Shown here: positions 1 through 7,783 of the stretch, one piece after another
Numbering within the stretch: the stretch's first letter is position 1
Layout: each line of letters opens with the position of its first letter
Assembly (NCBI GenBank): GCA_051251725.1
Contig: JBPOFN010000001.1
Coordinates: 248,001 to 312,000, forward strand
From: JALZUE01 sp051251725
Lineage (GTDB): Bacteria; Pseudomonadota; Gammaproteobacteria; Enterobacterales; Alteromonadaceae
Direction: 5' to 3'
DNA: 64,000 nt
Notes under the pieces: generated by a model
Databases searched by the model: none
What the model saw: only the letters and a program-made list of their open reading frames with translations
Told to the model about the DNA's origin: nothing
Program-made: the position numbers and the translations under genes

Positions 1-129
1 GTAAGTGATAATGACGATTTAACTGAAAAGGCCTACGGTGTTAAAACTAACAATGGCAGAGTATGGATTGATGGTATTATGAGCCGTAAAAAGCAAGTTG
101 TACCGCCACTACAAGACTCTCTAGCTTAA
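1..129 (+). CDS. ppaC: Manganese-dependent inorganic pyrophosphatase, C-terminal end (partial)
   Basis: Frame 1 is open from the window edge to a TAA at 127-129 and encodes 42 residues. The stretch SRKKQVVPPL near the end matches the C-terminal signature of family II (DHH/DHHA2) pyrophosphatases, for example Bacillus PpaC, where SRKKQVVP contributes to the substrate site. The enzyme hydrolyses pyrophosphate to phosphate in the cytoplasm and needs Mn2+. Only the DHHA2 tail is present, so the N-terminal metal-binding domain cannot be checked. A strong terminator follows the stop codon. The identification rests on this short tail. Confidence 0.8.
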   Translation, partial: VSDNDDLTEKAYGVKTNNGRVWIDGIMSRKKQVVPPLQDSLA

Positions 130-152
130 AAGTTTAATTACTTTTAACAATC

Positions 153-177
153 AAACCCAGCCTTTGCTGGGTTTTTT
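153..177 (+). terminator. Rho-independent terminator after ppaC
   Basis: A perfect 9-bp stem (AAACCCAGC / GCTGGGTTT) with a four-base loop runs into a T tract. It ends the ppaC transcript 25 bases after the stop codon and lies between ppaC and the acetyltransferase gene. Confidence 0.9.
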
Positions 178-202
178 ATTATTAAATATTCAGCTAATAT
201 CG

Positions 203-796
203 ATGAAAATAAAAAACTCTGCTCGCTTAGAATATAAAAAAATTACCGCAACGGATCACGAACTACTTTACCAGTTAGATCAAGACCCTGAGGTTATGCG
301 TTATTTAACAAATGGCGAACCCACTTCACGTGCAACCATTAACGGCGTTTTTATACCCCGTGTTAAACAGTATTCAAATACAAAAAAGGGCTGGGGCTTA
401 TGGCAAGCAATCACACTTAATGAACGCGAGTTTATTGGCTGGATTATTGTCAGGCCATTTAACTTTTTTCATGAGCAAAGTGAATTTATTCGTAATGACC
501 AGACCATTGAATTAGGCTGGCGCTTTAAACAATCTGCTTGGGGCCAAGGTTATGCTACCGAAGCGGCAACAACTATTATGACAGCCTCAGCTAAAAACCC
601 ACATCATCAGCGTTTTTGCGCGACTGCTTTAGCCGAAAATACAGATTCGATAAAGGTGATGAAAAAACTCGGAATGGAATTTATTAAAAACTATTCACAT
701 GTAGATAAACTTGGCGAAAGACAAGCGGTATATTATCAGCTTAATGTTGAGGCTAATTCCCCTCAATTATCAATTGAAAAACGTGTTAATAAATAA
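203..796 (+). CDS. GNAT family N-acetyltransferase (RimJ/RimL type)
   Basis: The 197-residue product looks like an Acetyltransf_3/RimJ-RimL protein, which transfers acetyl groups from acetyl-CoA to an N-terminus or small amine. The acetyl-CoA loop is visible as WGQGYATEA around residues 115-125, followed by the typical late motif NTDSIKVMKKLGM. I chose the ATG at 203 because the open frame begins at a TTG inside the ppaC terminator, which cannot be the start; MKIKNSARLEY is a normal N-terminus for the family. No strong Shine-Dalgarno is visible. The gene stands alone and converges on fadA. The substrate cannot be told from sequence. Confidence 0.85.
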   Translation: MKIKNSARLEYKKITATDHELLYQLDQDPEVMRYLTNGEPTSRATINGVFIPRVKQYSNTKKGWGLWQAITLNEREFIGWIIVRPFNFFHEQSEFIRNDQTIELGWRFKQSAWGQGYATEAATTIMTASAKNPHHQRFCATALAENTDSIKVMKKLGMEFIKNYSHVDKLGERQAVYYQLNVEANSPQLSIEKRVNK

Positions 797-826
797 GCTA
801 AAGCTATATCCTTATATAGCTTTAGC
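797..826. terminator. Hairpin between convergent GNAT gene and fadA
   Basis: A perfect 13-bp inverted repeat (GCTAAAGCTATAT / ATATAGCTTTAGC) with a 4-nt loop starts directly after the acetyltransferase stop. No long T tract follows on either side, so it may be a weak bidirectional terminator or a 3'-end stabilising hairpin. Confidence 0.6.
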
Positions 827-846
827 CTAAACATTAGCTGGTAAAA

Positions 847-2010
847 TCAAACCCGTTCAAACACAGTTGCAATCCCCTGTCCCAAACCAATACACATGGT
901 GGCAAGGCCAAGATTTACGTCGTTACCTTCCATTAAATTAATCAAGGTTGTCGATATTCTCGCACCAGAACAGCCAAGTGGATGACCTAACGCAATAGCG
1001 CCGCCATTTAAGTTAATCATGTCATCAATTTTATCTTCCAATTTTAACGCTCTTAAACACGACAATGCTTGCGCTGCAAAAGCTTCATTAAACTCTGCTA
1101 TTTCTATATCCGCTAAAGACAAGCCAGCGCGTTTCAGTGCTTTATGTGTCGCAGGTACAGGACCAAACCCCATGGTAGCAGGATCACAGCCTGCAACAGC
1201 CATAGATCTCACTTTTACCCTTGGTGTCAAGCCAAGTGCTTTCGCACGTTCAGCAGACATTACTAACATTGCAGATGCACCGTCAGACAACGCAGAAGAA
1301 GTCCCTGCGGTAACCGAACCATTGACTGGGTCAAATACTGGTCTTAATGCGCTAAGCCCAGCGAGCGAAGTTTCCGGACGAATAACTTCATCGTGCTCAA
1401 TTAATGTTAAAGCGCCCATTGCATCATGGCCTTGAATGGCCGAAATTTCATTGTGCCATTTACCATCTAGCATGGCTTGATGCGCTCTTTGATGGGAACG
1501 AACTGCAAAGGCATCTTGCTGCTCACGAGAAATTTTATACTGACGGCCAAGCAGCTCTGCCGTTAACCCCATACTGCCTGAAGCTTTTGAGATGTATTTG
1601 CTTAAAGCGGGATCAAAATCAACATCGTACATCATCGGCACATGGCCCATATGTTCAACACCACCAATAATAAATACGTCTCCTTGCCCTGCCATAATAT
1701 TCGTCGTGGCATCATGCAAAGCTTGCATTGAAGAACCACATAAGCGATTTACAGTTACTGCCCCAGTAGTTTTCGGAATATCCGTTAATAACTGAGCGTT
1801 ACGGGCAATATTAAACCCCTGCTCTTTAGTTTGTTTAACATTACCCCAGATAATATCTTCAATGAGTGCTGGATCTAAATTAGGATTTCGAACCAACAAT
1901 TGTTGCATTAAATGTGCAGATAAAGATTCTGCTCGAACATGGCGAAATACACCATTTTTTGATCGCCCCATTGGGGTACGAATACAATCGACTATAACAA
2001 CATCTTTCAT
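847..2010 (-). CDS. fadA: 3-ketoacyl-CoA thiolase FadA
   Basis: FadA catalyses the last step of beta-oxidation, thiolytic release of acetyl-CoA from 3-ketoacyl-CoA, as the beta subunit of the FadB2A2 complex in the cytoplasm. The 387-residue length equals that of E. coli FadA. The three catalytic residues fall at the same positions: Cys91 in NRLCGSSMQA, His343 in GHPLGCSG and Cys373 in CIGLGQG. The gene lies 21 bp after fadB in the same direction, the usual fadBA operon, and should share the promoter and palindromic operator upstream of fadB. Confidence 0.98.
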   Translation of the reverse strand: MKDVVIVDCIRTPMGRSKNGVFRHVRAESLSAHLMQQLLVRNPNLDPALIEDIIWGNVKQTKEQGFNIARNAQLLTDIPKTTGAVTVNRLCGSSMQALHDATTNIMAGQGDVFIIGGVEHMGHVPMMYDVDFDPALSKYISKASGSMGLTAELLGRQYKISREQQDAFAVRSHQRAHQAMLDGKWHNEISAIQGHDAMGALTLIEHDEVIRPETSLAGLSALRPVFDPVNGSVTAGTSSALSDGASAMLVMSAERAKALGLTPRVKVRSMAVAGCDPATMGFGPVPATHKALKRAGLSLADIEIAEFNEAFAAQALSCLRALKLEDKIDDMINLNGGAIALGHPLGCSGARISTTLINLMEGNDVNLGLATMCIGLGQGIATVFERV

Positions 2011-2031
2011 CTTCTTTTCCTCAATAGCGCT

Positions 2032-4215
2032 TTATAAAGCTTTAGCAGTTTTAACATCAGTGGTGAAATACGATTTACCCGACTTGGCCATTTCTCTTAG
2101 GCCATCAGTCACTTGATAAATTTCACCTAAACCGGCCAATTGGTCCGCTATAGCAATAAACTTATCTAAACCTAAGGTTTCAAGATAGCGAATAGGTCCA
2201 CCTCGAAAAGGAGGAAAACCTAAGCCATAAACTAATCCCATATCGGCTTCAAAAGCGGTATCAACAATGCCTGCTTCAAGGCAGCGAATAACCTCATTTA
2301 CCATAGGCACCATTAAACGATGAATAATCTCATCTTTTGATAGCTTAGCTGCTGAGCTATTGGTTTTAATTAAAGCTTGTGCTGCTTCGGCTGGTACTTT
2401 TGTCGGTTTACCGCGTTTATCTAGGCTATGGTCATAAAAGCCGCCGCCTTGTTTTTGGCCAAAACGATTATTATTAAACAAGACGCTTACTGGATCGCCA
2501 GCAATCTTCTTCATACGGGTTGGAAATCCTGCCGACATTACATCAGTACAATGATCTGCCGTATCAATTCCTACCACATCCAATAAAAATGCCGGACCCA
2601 TTGGCCAACCAAATTCTTTTTCCATGACTTTGTCAATTTCAACAAAATCAGTACCTGCCAACACTAACTGACTAAAACCTGAAAAATAAGGAAATAAAAC
2701 TCGGTTAACATAAAAGCCAGGGCAATTATTAACCACAATCGCTGACTTACCCATTTTGGTCGCGTAAGCAACAACAGCCGCAACTGTCTCGTCTGAGGTT
2801 TCACGGCCTCTGATCACTTCCACTAATGGCATTTTATTCACAGGGTTGAAAAAGTGCATGCCGCAGAATTTATCTTTTCTGATCAGATTTTCAGCTAATA
2901 GATCAATAGAAATTGTCGAGGTATTACTGGTTAAAATTGTCTTTTCAGTCACGGCCTGCTCTACTTCAGCTAATACGGCAGCTTTAATTTTCGGATTTTC
3001 AACAACCGCTTCAACAACAATATCAACATCAACCAGTGATTCATAAGTTAAGCTTGGAGTGATACTCGTTAACACCTTAGCCATAGTTTCGGTATTAATA
3101 CGCTCACGCTGATGTAACTTTGTTAATAAGCCCGCTGCGGTTGATAAACCTAATTCTAGTGCCTTATTATTAATATCTTTCATTACTATCGGTACACCTT
3201 TGTATGCCGATTGATAAGCAATTCCTCCGCCCATTATGCCAGCACCCAACACTGCGGCACGTTCGATGGAGTCGTCATTTTTGGCCAATAATTTAGCGGC
3301 TTGTTTCGCTTTGCCTTTAATAACCTGATCAGCTAAAAATAAACCAACTTGTGCAGTGGCTTCTGGGCTTTTAGCTAACGAGGAAAAATGCTTGTTTTCT
3401 AATGCCATAGCAGCTTCGCGATGATGCGTTGCTGCCGCCTCAAGGGTATTGATCATCACTACAGGGGCAGGATAATGTTTACCTGCTTTGGCCATGATCA
3501 TGCCTTTACAAGTTGAAAAAGACATTACACTTTCTAGTGGGCTTAATTTGAGCGGTTCAAGTTTTGGCTGACGTTTAGCTCGCCAATCCAACTTACCTTC
3601 AATAGCCTGTTTTAGCGTTATTAAAGCCGCTTCTCTTAAATGCTCTGGTGCGACAACACCATCAATAGCGCCTACAGCTAACGCTGCTTCAGCGCGATTT
3701 GATTTACCCGTTGAGATCCACTCCACCGCATTATCAAGACCAATTAACCGGGGTAAACGTACCGTACCACCAAAGCCTGGCATAATACCTAATTTAACTT
3801 CTGGCAGACCTATCACCGCTGTCGTGTCAGCAATACGGTAATCACAGCTAATGATAAATTCACAGCCGCCACCTAAAGCAAAACCATTAATCGCTACAAC
3901 CGTCGGTATTTCCAGATCTTCTAATTCATCAAAAGTATCTGTTGCTGCTTTTACCCAAGTCACTAATTCAGCTTCAGGTAAAGCAAATAATCCTAGAAAC
4001 TCATGAATATCGGCGCCAACAATAAAAGCCGCTTTGGAGGAGCGGATCAATAAACCTTTGGCCGCTTGACACTGTTTAATCTCGGCCAAAGCATTTCTAA
4101 AGTCTGCGAATGTCGCTTGGTCAAACTTGTTAATTGCACTTTTGGAATCAAAAGTAAATTCAACAATACCATCAGCCAATAATTCAGCTTTGATGTTATC
4201 ACCATCAAATAACAT
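2032..4215 (-). CDS. fadB: Fatty acid oxidation complex subunit alpha FadB
   Basis: The 727-residue multifunctional enzyme has an N-terminal enoyl-CoA hydratase/isomerase half (crotonase motif GGGCEFIISCDYRIAD, then GLPEVKLGIMPGFGG). A 3-hydroxyacyl-CoA dehydrogenase half follows, with a Rossmann glycine loop GAGIMGGGIAY near residue 320 and a catalytic-His region FCGMHFFNPVNKMPLVE near 450. It performs the hydration and NAD-dependent oxidation steps of beta-oxidation and passes the product to FadA. Length matches the FadB family (about 715-730). It is the first gene of the fadBA operon; a 30-bp palindrome of PsrA type lies about 96 bp upstream. Confidence 0.98.
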   Translation of the reverse strand: MLFDGDNIKAELLADGIVEFTFDSKSAINKFDQATFADFRNALAEIKQCQAAKGLLIRSSKAAFIVGADIHEFLGLFALPEAELVTWVKAATDTFDELEDLEIPTVVAINGFALGGGCEFIISCDYRIADTTAVIGLPEVKLGIMPGFGGTVRLPRLIGLDNAVEWISTGKSNRAEAALAVGAIDGVVAPEHLREAALITLKQAIEGKLDWRAKRQPKLEPLKLSPLESVMSFSTCKGMIMAKAGKHYPAPVVMINTLEAAATHHREAAMALENKHFSSLAKSPEATAQVGLFLADQVIKGKAKQAAKLLAKNDDSIERAAVLGAGIMGGGIAYQSAYKGVPIVMKDINNKALELGLSTAAGLLTKLHQRERINTETMAKVLTSITPSLTYESLVDVDIVVEAVVENPKIKAAVLAEVEQAVTEKTILTSNTSTISIDLLAENLIRKDKFCGMHFFNPVNKMPLVEVIRGRETSDETVAAVVAYATKMGKSAIVVNNCPGFYVNRVLFPYFSGFSQLVLAGTDFVEIDKVMEKEFGWPMGPAFLLDVVGIDTADHCTDVMSAGFPTRMKKIAGDPVSVLFNNNRFGQKQGGGFYDHSLDKRGKPTKVPAEAAQALIKTNSSAAKLSKDEIIHRLMVPMVNEVIRCLEAGIVDTAFEADMGLVYGLGFPPFRGGPIRYLETLGLDKFIAIADQLAGLGEIYQVTDGLREMAKSGKSYFTTDVKTAKAL

Positions 4216-4310
4216 ATATATTTCCCCTAAATAGCACCATTTAATTAATTACTGTTGGCAATTAATATCATCATAGATAGTTGAGTTTGCCTTTTAGTGA
4301 AGATTAATGC

Positions 4311-4340
4311 AAATAATTCAAACGCATGTTTGAATTATTT
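4311..4340. promoter_or_regulatory. 30-bp palindrome, probable PsrA/FadR-type operator of fadBA
   Basis: Two perfect 13-bp arms flank the 4-bp spacer GCAT. The core reads CAAAC-N4-GTTTG, which fits the published recognition motif of the TetR-family fatty-acid regulator PsrA, (G/C)AAAC-N2-4-GTTTG. It sits between fadB (96 bp away) and the divergent MFS gene (124 bp away). I infer repression of fadBA that is relieved by long-chain acyl-CoA or fatty acid. The regulator gene itself is not in the window. Confidence 0.75.
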
Positions 4341-4388
4341 TGTCCGTCTATTATTTCACTCACTTAATTAAAGAAGTAATTAGTTAAA

Positions 4389-4417
4389 TTACCAGCTGTT
4401 TTAACTTAATTTATGAT
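4389..4417 (+). promoter_or_regulatory. Candidate sigma-70 promoter of the MFS gene
   Basis: TTACCA (4389-4394) and TATGAT (4412-4417) are separated by exactly 17 bp. The -10 matches five of six consensus bases and the -35 four of six. The start of the MFS gene follows at 4464. The site is predicted by eye only. Confidence 0.45.
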
Positions 4418-4463
4418 ATAACTATGTTAATTGCTTAATCCTTTGTTATAGCTGCCATAACAC

Positions 4464-5654
4464 ATGAAAAACTTTCAAAAACCCGAGCACCTTCTATTAG
4501 CAATGGCTTTTGTAATGCCGTTAGTATTTTCGGTCTGGATGGTATTATTAAATAATTTTGTCGTTGAAAAGGCCGCATTTACCGGTAAAGAAATAGGTAT
4601 TTTACAAAGCCTACGAGAAATTCCAGGTTTCTTAGCTTTTACTGCCATTTATTTATTATTATTTATTAGAGAGCAACGACTGGCTATTTTAGCCCTAGGT
4701 TTGACCGCTTTCGGCGTTACCATCACTGGCTACTTTCCAAGCACACACGGCCTTTATATCACCACCATCATAATGTCGGTTGGCTTTCATTATTTCGAAA
4801 CTGTTAGCCAGTCATTAACATTACAATGGGTTAAGAAAGAGCAAACAGCGCATTTTATGGGTCGAATGTTATCGATGAAAGCAGCTGCTTCATTATTAGC
4901 CTTTTCGAGTATTTGGCTGTTAATGGAACAACTGGATTGGAACTATCAAACAACCTATACCCTCTTTGGTGGTTTAGGTTTAGTCTTAACCTTGATACTC
5001 GCTTTTACTTTTGATAACTTTCCGCAAGCAAGTGAACAACACAAAAAAATAATCTTGAGAAAGCGTTATTGGTTATTTTATTTATTAACTTTCTTTAGTG
5101 GTGCCCGTCGACAAATTTTCGTGGTTTTTGCCGGTTTTCTTATGGTTGAAAAATTCCATTATTCAGTTGCTGAGATCAGTGCTTTATTTCTTATTAACTA
5201 TGTTTTTAATTGGTTGTTCGCGGCTAAAATTGGCAAGTTGATTGGCATTGTTGGCGAACGGAAAGTACTCATTTTTGAATATATTGGCTTGGCTTTTTTA
5301 TTTATCGCCTATGGTTTAGTCGACAACAGTACTGTTGCCGCCACTTTATATGTGGTTGACCATTTATTCTTTGCGCTTGCGATAGCAATAAAAACTTACT
5401 TTCAGAAAATTGCTGATCCCAAAGATATTGCCGCAACTGCTGGTGTAAGCTTTACCATCAATCATATTGCAGCCGTAGTTATACCAGTATTGCTTGGCAT
5501 GGTGTGGCTAATAAACAGTGCTTGGGTATTTTATATTGGGGCAGGGTTTGCATGTTGTTCGCTCGGACTGGCTTTTATAGTGCCGAAACAGCCTGCAATA
5601 GATAACGAATGGTCTTACAAAAACAAACTAACTAACCTGAATTCGGTTAACTAG
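4464..5654 (+). CDS. Major facilitator superfamily (MFS) transporter
   Basis: The 396-residue protein is almost entirely hydrophobic, with about 11-12 predicted membrane segments in two halves separated by a charged cytoplasmic linker near residues 190-205 (SEQHKKIILRKRYW). This is the MFS architecture. The first half contains the polar loop KKEQTAHFMGRMLSMKAA, comparable to the loop 2-3/4-5 region of MFS permeases. No signature tells the substrate. The gene stands alone, is divergent from fadBA and shares the region holding the PsrA-like palindrome, so a link with lipid metabolism is possible but unproven. Confidence 0.8.
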   Translation: MKNFQKPEHLLLAMAFVMPLVFSVWMVLLNNFVVEKAAFTGKEIGILQSLREIPGFLAFTAIYLLLFIREQRLAILALGLTAFGVTITGYFPSTHGLYITTIIMSVGFHYFETVSQSLTLQWVKKEQTAHFMGRMLSMKAAASLLAFSSIWLLMEQLDWNYQTTYTLFGGLGLVLTLILAFTFDNFPQASEQHKKIILRKRYWLFYLLTFFSGARRQIFVVFAGFLMVEKFHYSVAEISALFLINYVFNWLFAAKIGKLIGIVGERKVLIFEYIGLAFLFIAYGLVDNSTVAATLYVVDHLFFALAIAIKTYFQKIADPKDIAATAGVSFTINHIAAVVIPVLLGMVWLINSAWVFYIGAGFACCSLGLAFIVPKQPAIDNEWSYKNKLTNLNSVN

Positions 5655-5809
5655 TAGCACTTAACAGCTGTAGCTTTAAATATTGTTTGTGATAAATAAA
5701 TCATCAATAAGCCAGTATTAAAACCCTATGGCAAAAGATAAAACAAACGGGTGAAATAGCGAGATGGATAGCTGGATGTACTATATGTTATCTATATGTA
5801 TAACGGGAT

Positions 5810-5851
5810 AAAACCATTTCTGCTCAGTAAGCTTAAAAGCAAGAAATGGTT
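5810..5851 (-). terminator. Terminator overlapping the sspB stop codon
   Basis: AACCATTTCT (5812-5821) pairs with AGAAATGGTT (5842-5851). On the minus strand the stem begins within the sspB stop codon and is followed by TTTTAT, a short U tract. It would end the transcript running through petABC-sspAB and separates it from the convergent MFS gene. Confidence 0.55.
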
Positions 5852-6302
5852 ATTTTACGATCTTTAACGCCGGTTTCTTTTTAGTGCTAGTTTTTTTCGG
5901 TTCAGTACTGGTTGAAACACTTTCCAGCGAAGCTAAATTGGTTTCTTCAACTGTATTTTCAGGCTCATCTGGTAGTTCATTATGCTCAATAGCCAGCGCA
6001 GTACCTGCACCGTTTTCTTTTGCATAAATAGCAGCAATCGCACCATACGGAATATAGAGGTTTTCTAACTTGCCACCAAAACGCGCACTAAACTCAATGG
6101 CATGATCCGCCAGTGCTATTGCACCAACGGCCGAATGAGCAATGTTCAAAACGATCTCGCCGTTTTGGACATAACTCATAGGTACCATGACACCGCTAAC
6201 GGTTACGTCAACAACGATATAAGGCGTTAATTGATTGTCCGAAATCCAGTTATAAAAAGCCTTAACGATATAAGGCTTATTCGATGTCATCTCAATCGTC
6301 AT
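5850..6302 (-). CDS. sspB: ClpXP protease specificity-enhancing factor SspB
   Basis: SspB tethers ssrA-tagged proteins, released from stalled ribosomes, to ClpXP. The N-terminal half (NKPYIVKAFYNWISDNQLTP, then VPMSYVQNGEIVLNIA and ARFGG) follows E. coli SspB closely and forms the tag-binding domain. Residues about 110-142 are a low-complexity linker rich in Glu, Ser and Thr. The last residues, PALKIVK, match the C-terminal ClpX-docking tail (PALRVVK in E. coli). The start codon overlaps the sspA stop by one base (TAATG), so the pair is translationally coupled. Confidence 0.95.
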   Translation of the reverse strand: MTIEMTSNKPYIVKAFYNWISDNQLTPYIVVDVTVSGVMVPMSYVQNGEIVLNIAHSAVGAIALADHAIEFSARFGGKLENLYIPYGAIAAIYAKENGAGTALAIEHNELPDEPENTVEETNLASLESVSTSTEPKKTSTKKKPALKIVK

Positions 6303-6946
6303 TATGCTGGATTACCAAAACGTAATTCACGTTCTGTTTCAGTTAATGAAGCTTGAAATGATTCACGTTCAAATAAACGCAACATGTAAGATTTCAATTC
6401 TTTTGTACCTTGGCCAACAAGTTCAATTCCAAGTACTGGTAAACGCCATAATAGCGGTGCTAAATAACAATCAACCAAGCTAAACTCTTCACTCATAAAG
6501 TAAGGTGCTTCATTTAAAATTGGCGCAACACTTAATAAACTTTCTTTTAATTCTAAGCGCGCTTTAGAGACTTTAGCTTCGTCACCACCAGCAAGAATAA
6601 TTTTTGCTAGGCTGTACCAATCATGTTCAATGCGGTGCATCATTAAACGACTACGACCACGAGAAACTGGGTAAACAGGCATTAATGGTGGATGAGGGAA
6701 ACGTTCGTCCAAATATTCAATAATGATACTGGCTTCATATAAAGCTAGTTCACGATCAATTAACGTAGGTACTGTACCGTAAGGATTTAAATCAATTAAA
6801 TCTTCAGGCAAATTAGCTAAGTCTACTAAATGGATATCAACACCCACACCCTTTTCAGCTAATACGATGCGCGTTTGATGACTGTACATATCATCGTCGT
6901 GTGAATACATCGTCATTACTGAACGTTTGTTTGCTGCTACGGCCAT
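6302..6946 (-). CDS. sspA: Stringent starvation protein A SspA
   Basis: This 214-residue glutathione-S-transferase-fold protein binds RNA polymerase and modulates transcription in stationary phase and starvation; the family lacks GST activity. The thioredoxin-like N-terminus (VMTMYSHDDDMYSHQTRIVLAEKGV) and the helical C-terminal domain are evident. The stretch PPLMPVYPVSRGRSRLMMHRIE corresponds to the conserved surface needed for polymerase binding. A good GGAGG Shine-Dalgarno lies 6 nt before the ATG. It heads sspAB, directly downstream of petABC, a synteny widely kept in gammaproteobacteria. Confidence 0.95.
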   Translation of the reverse strand: MAVAANKRSVMTMYSHDDDMYSHQTRIVLAEKGVGVDIHLVDLANLPEDLIDLNPYGTVPTLIDRELALYEASIIIEYLDERFPHPPLMPVYPVSRGRSRLMMHRIEHDWYSLAKIILAGGDEAKVSKARLELKESLLSVAPILNEAPYFMSEEFSLVDCYLAPLLWRLPVLGIELVGQGTKELKSYMLRLFERESFQASLTETERELRFGNPA

Positions 6947-6984
6947 TTATGCCTCCAAAAATTACATTTTTAAATACGGACAAA

Positions 6985-7002
6985 GGGGGCACTAATGCCC
7001 CC
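6985..7002 (-). terminator. GC-rich hairpin between petC and sspA
   Basis: GGGGGCA and TGCCCCC form a 7-bp GC-rich stem with a CTAA loop, 28 nt after the petC stop and 38 nt before the sspA start. On the minus strand only TTT follows, so it is probably a partial terminator or an mRNA processing/stability hairpin that sets petABC apart from sspAB. Confidence 0.55.
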
Positions 7003-7030
7003 AAATAAAATATTCTATGGAATTAACGAC

Positions 7031-7783
7031 TTAGTGTACGTCTTTCCAATATTCTTTCTTAAGTAAATAAGTCAAAACTAATAAGATGAATAAAAAACCA
7101 ATAACCCAGTAACCTAAGTTCTTACGCTCAAGTTTATTTGGCTCTGCGGTATATTCAAAAAAGTTAACAAGATCACGAACAAACTCGTCATATTCAGCTT
7201 CCGTCATGCTACCGCCTGTTGGCGCTGATAAGTGGAATTCTGCTGGATGAGCTTCAATACCATTTTCTTCGTCAGCTTCAATGGCTGCTTTAGTCACAAC
7301 TTTAGTTCGAATACCTTGCAAGTTTTGCAATACATGTGGCATACCAACATCAGCAAAAACTGTGTTATTAACACCAAATGGACGCGATTCATCAACATAG
7401 AAAGAACGTAAATAAGTATAGATATAATCCGGACTTCTAAAACGCGCTTCTAAAGTTAAGTCAGGCGGTGTACTACCAAACCATTCTGCCGCAGCTTTTG
7501 CTGGCATAGTGTTTTTAATATGATCACCCGCTTTTTCGCCAGTCGGCATCCAGCTTTGAACACCTTCTTTTTCGTCGATGCCTAAATCAGCAAAAGTACG
7601 ATTATAACGTTGGTACTGTAACTCGTGACAAGCTAAGCAATAAGTTAAATAAGATCTGAAACCACGTTTAAGCGATTCTTTATCTGTTAAGTCATTGCCT
7701 GCATGATCCAAATTTAAGCTTGGGCCGCTAGCTGCAGCGACCATTGGGATTATTGCCAAAATAGCTAACATCAATTTTTTCAT
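7031..7783 (-). CDS. petC: Ubiquinol-cytochrome c reductase, cytochrome c1
   Basis: Cytochrome c1 accepts electrons from the Rieske protein and passes them to soluble cytochrome c. The 250-residue protein has an N-terminal Sec signal peptide (cleavage near ALA/AAAS around residue 18), one c-type haem site CLACH near residue 53, and a single C-terminal membrane anchor (YWVIGFLFILLVLTYLL) with a short basic cytoplasmic tail. Its ATG overlaps the petB stop by one base, indicating translational coupling in petABC. Confidence 0.97.
   Translation of the reverse strand: MKKLMLAILAIIPMVAAASGPSLNLDHAGNDLTDKESLKRGFRSYLTYCLACHELQYQRYNRTFADLGIDEKEGVQSWMPTGEKAGDHIKNTMPAKAAAEWFGSTPPDLTLEARFRSPDYIYTYLRSFYVDESRPFGVNNTVFADVGMPHVLQNLQGIRTKVVTKAAIEADEENGIEAHPAEFHLSAPTGGSMTEAEYDEFVRDLVNFFEYTAEPNKLERKNLGYWVIGFLFILLVLTYLLKKEYWKDVH

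Noticed and set aside
1019..1435. 138-codon plus-strand frame opposite fadA
   Set aside because: It is antisense to the well-conserved thiolase gene, has no family features or ribosome site, and arises from codon bias of the minus-strand gene.
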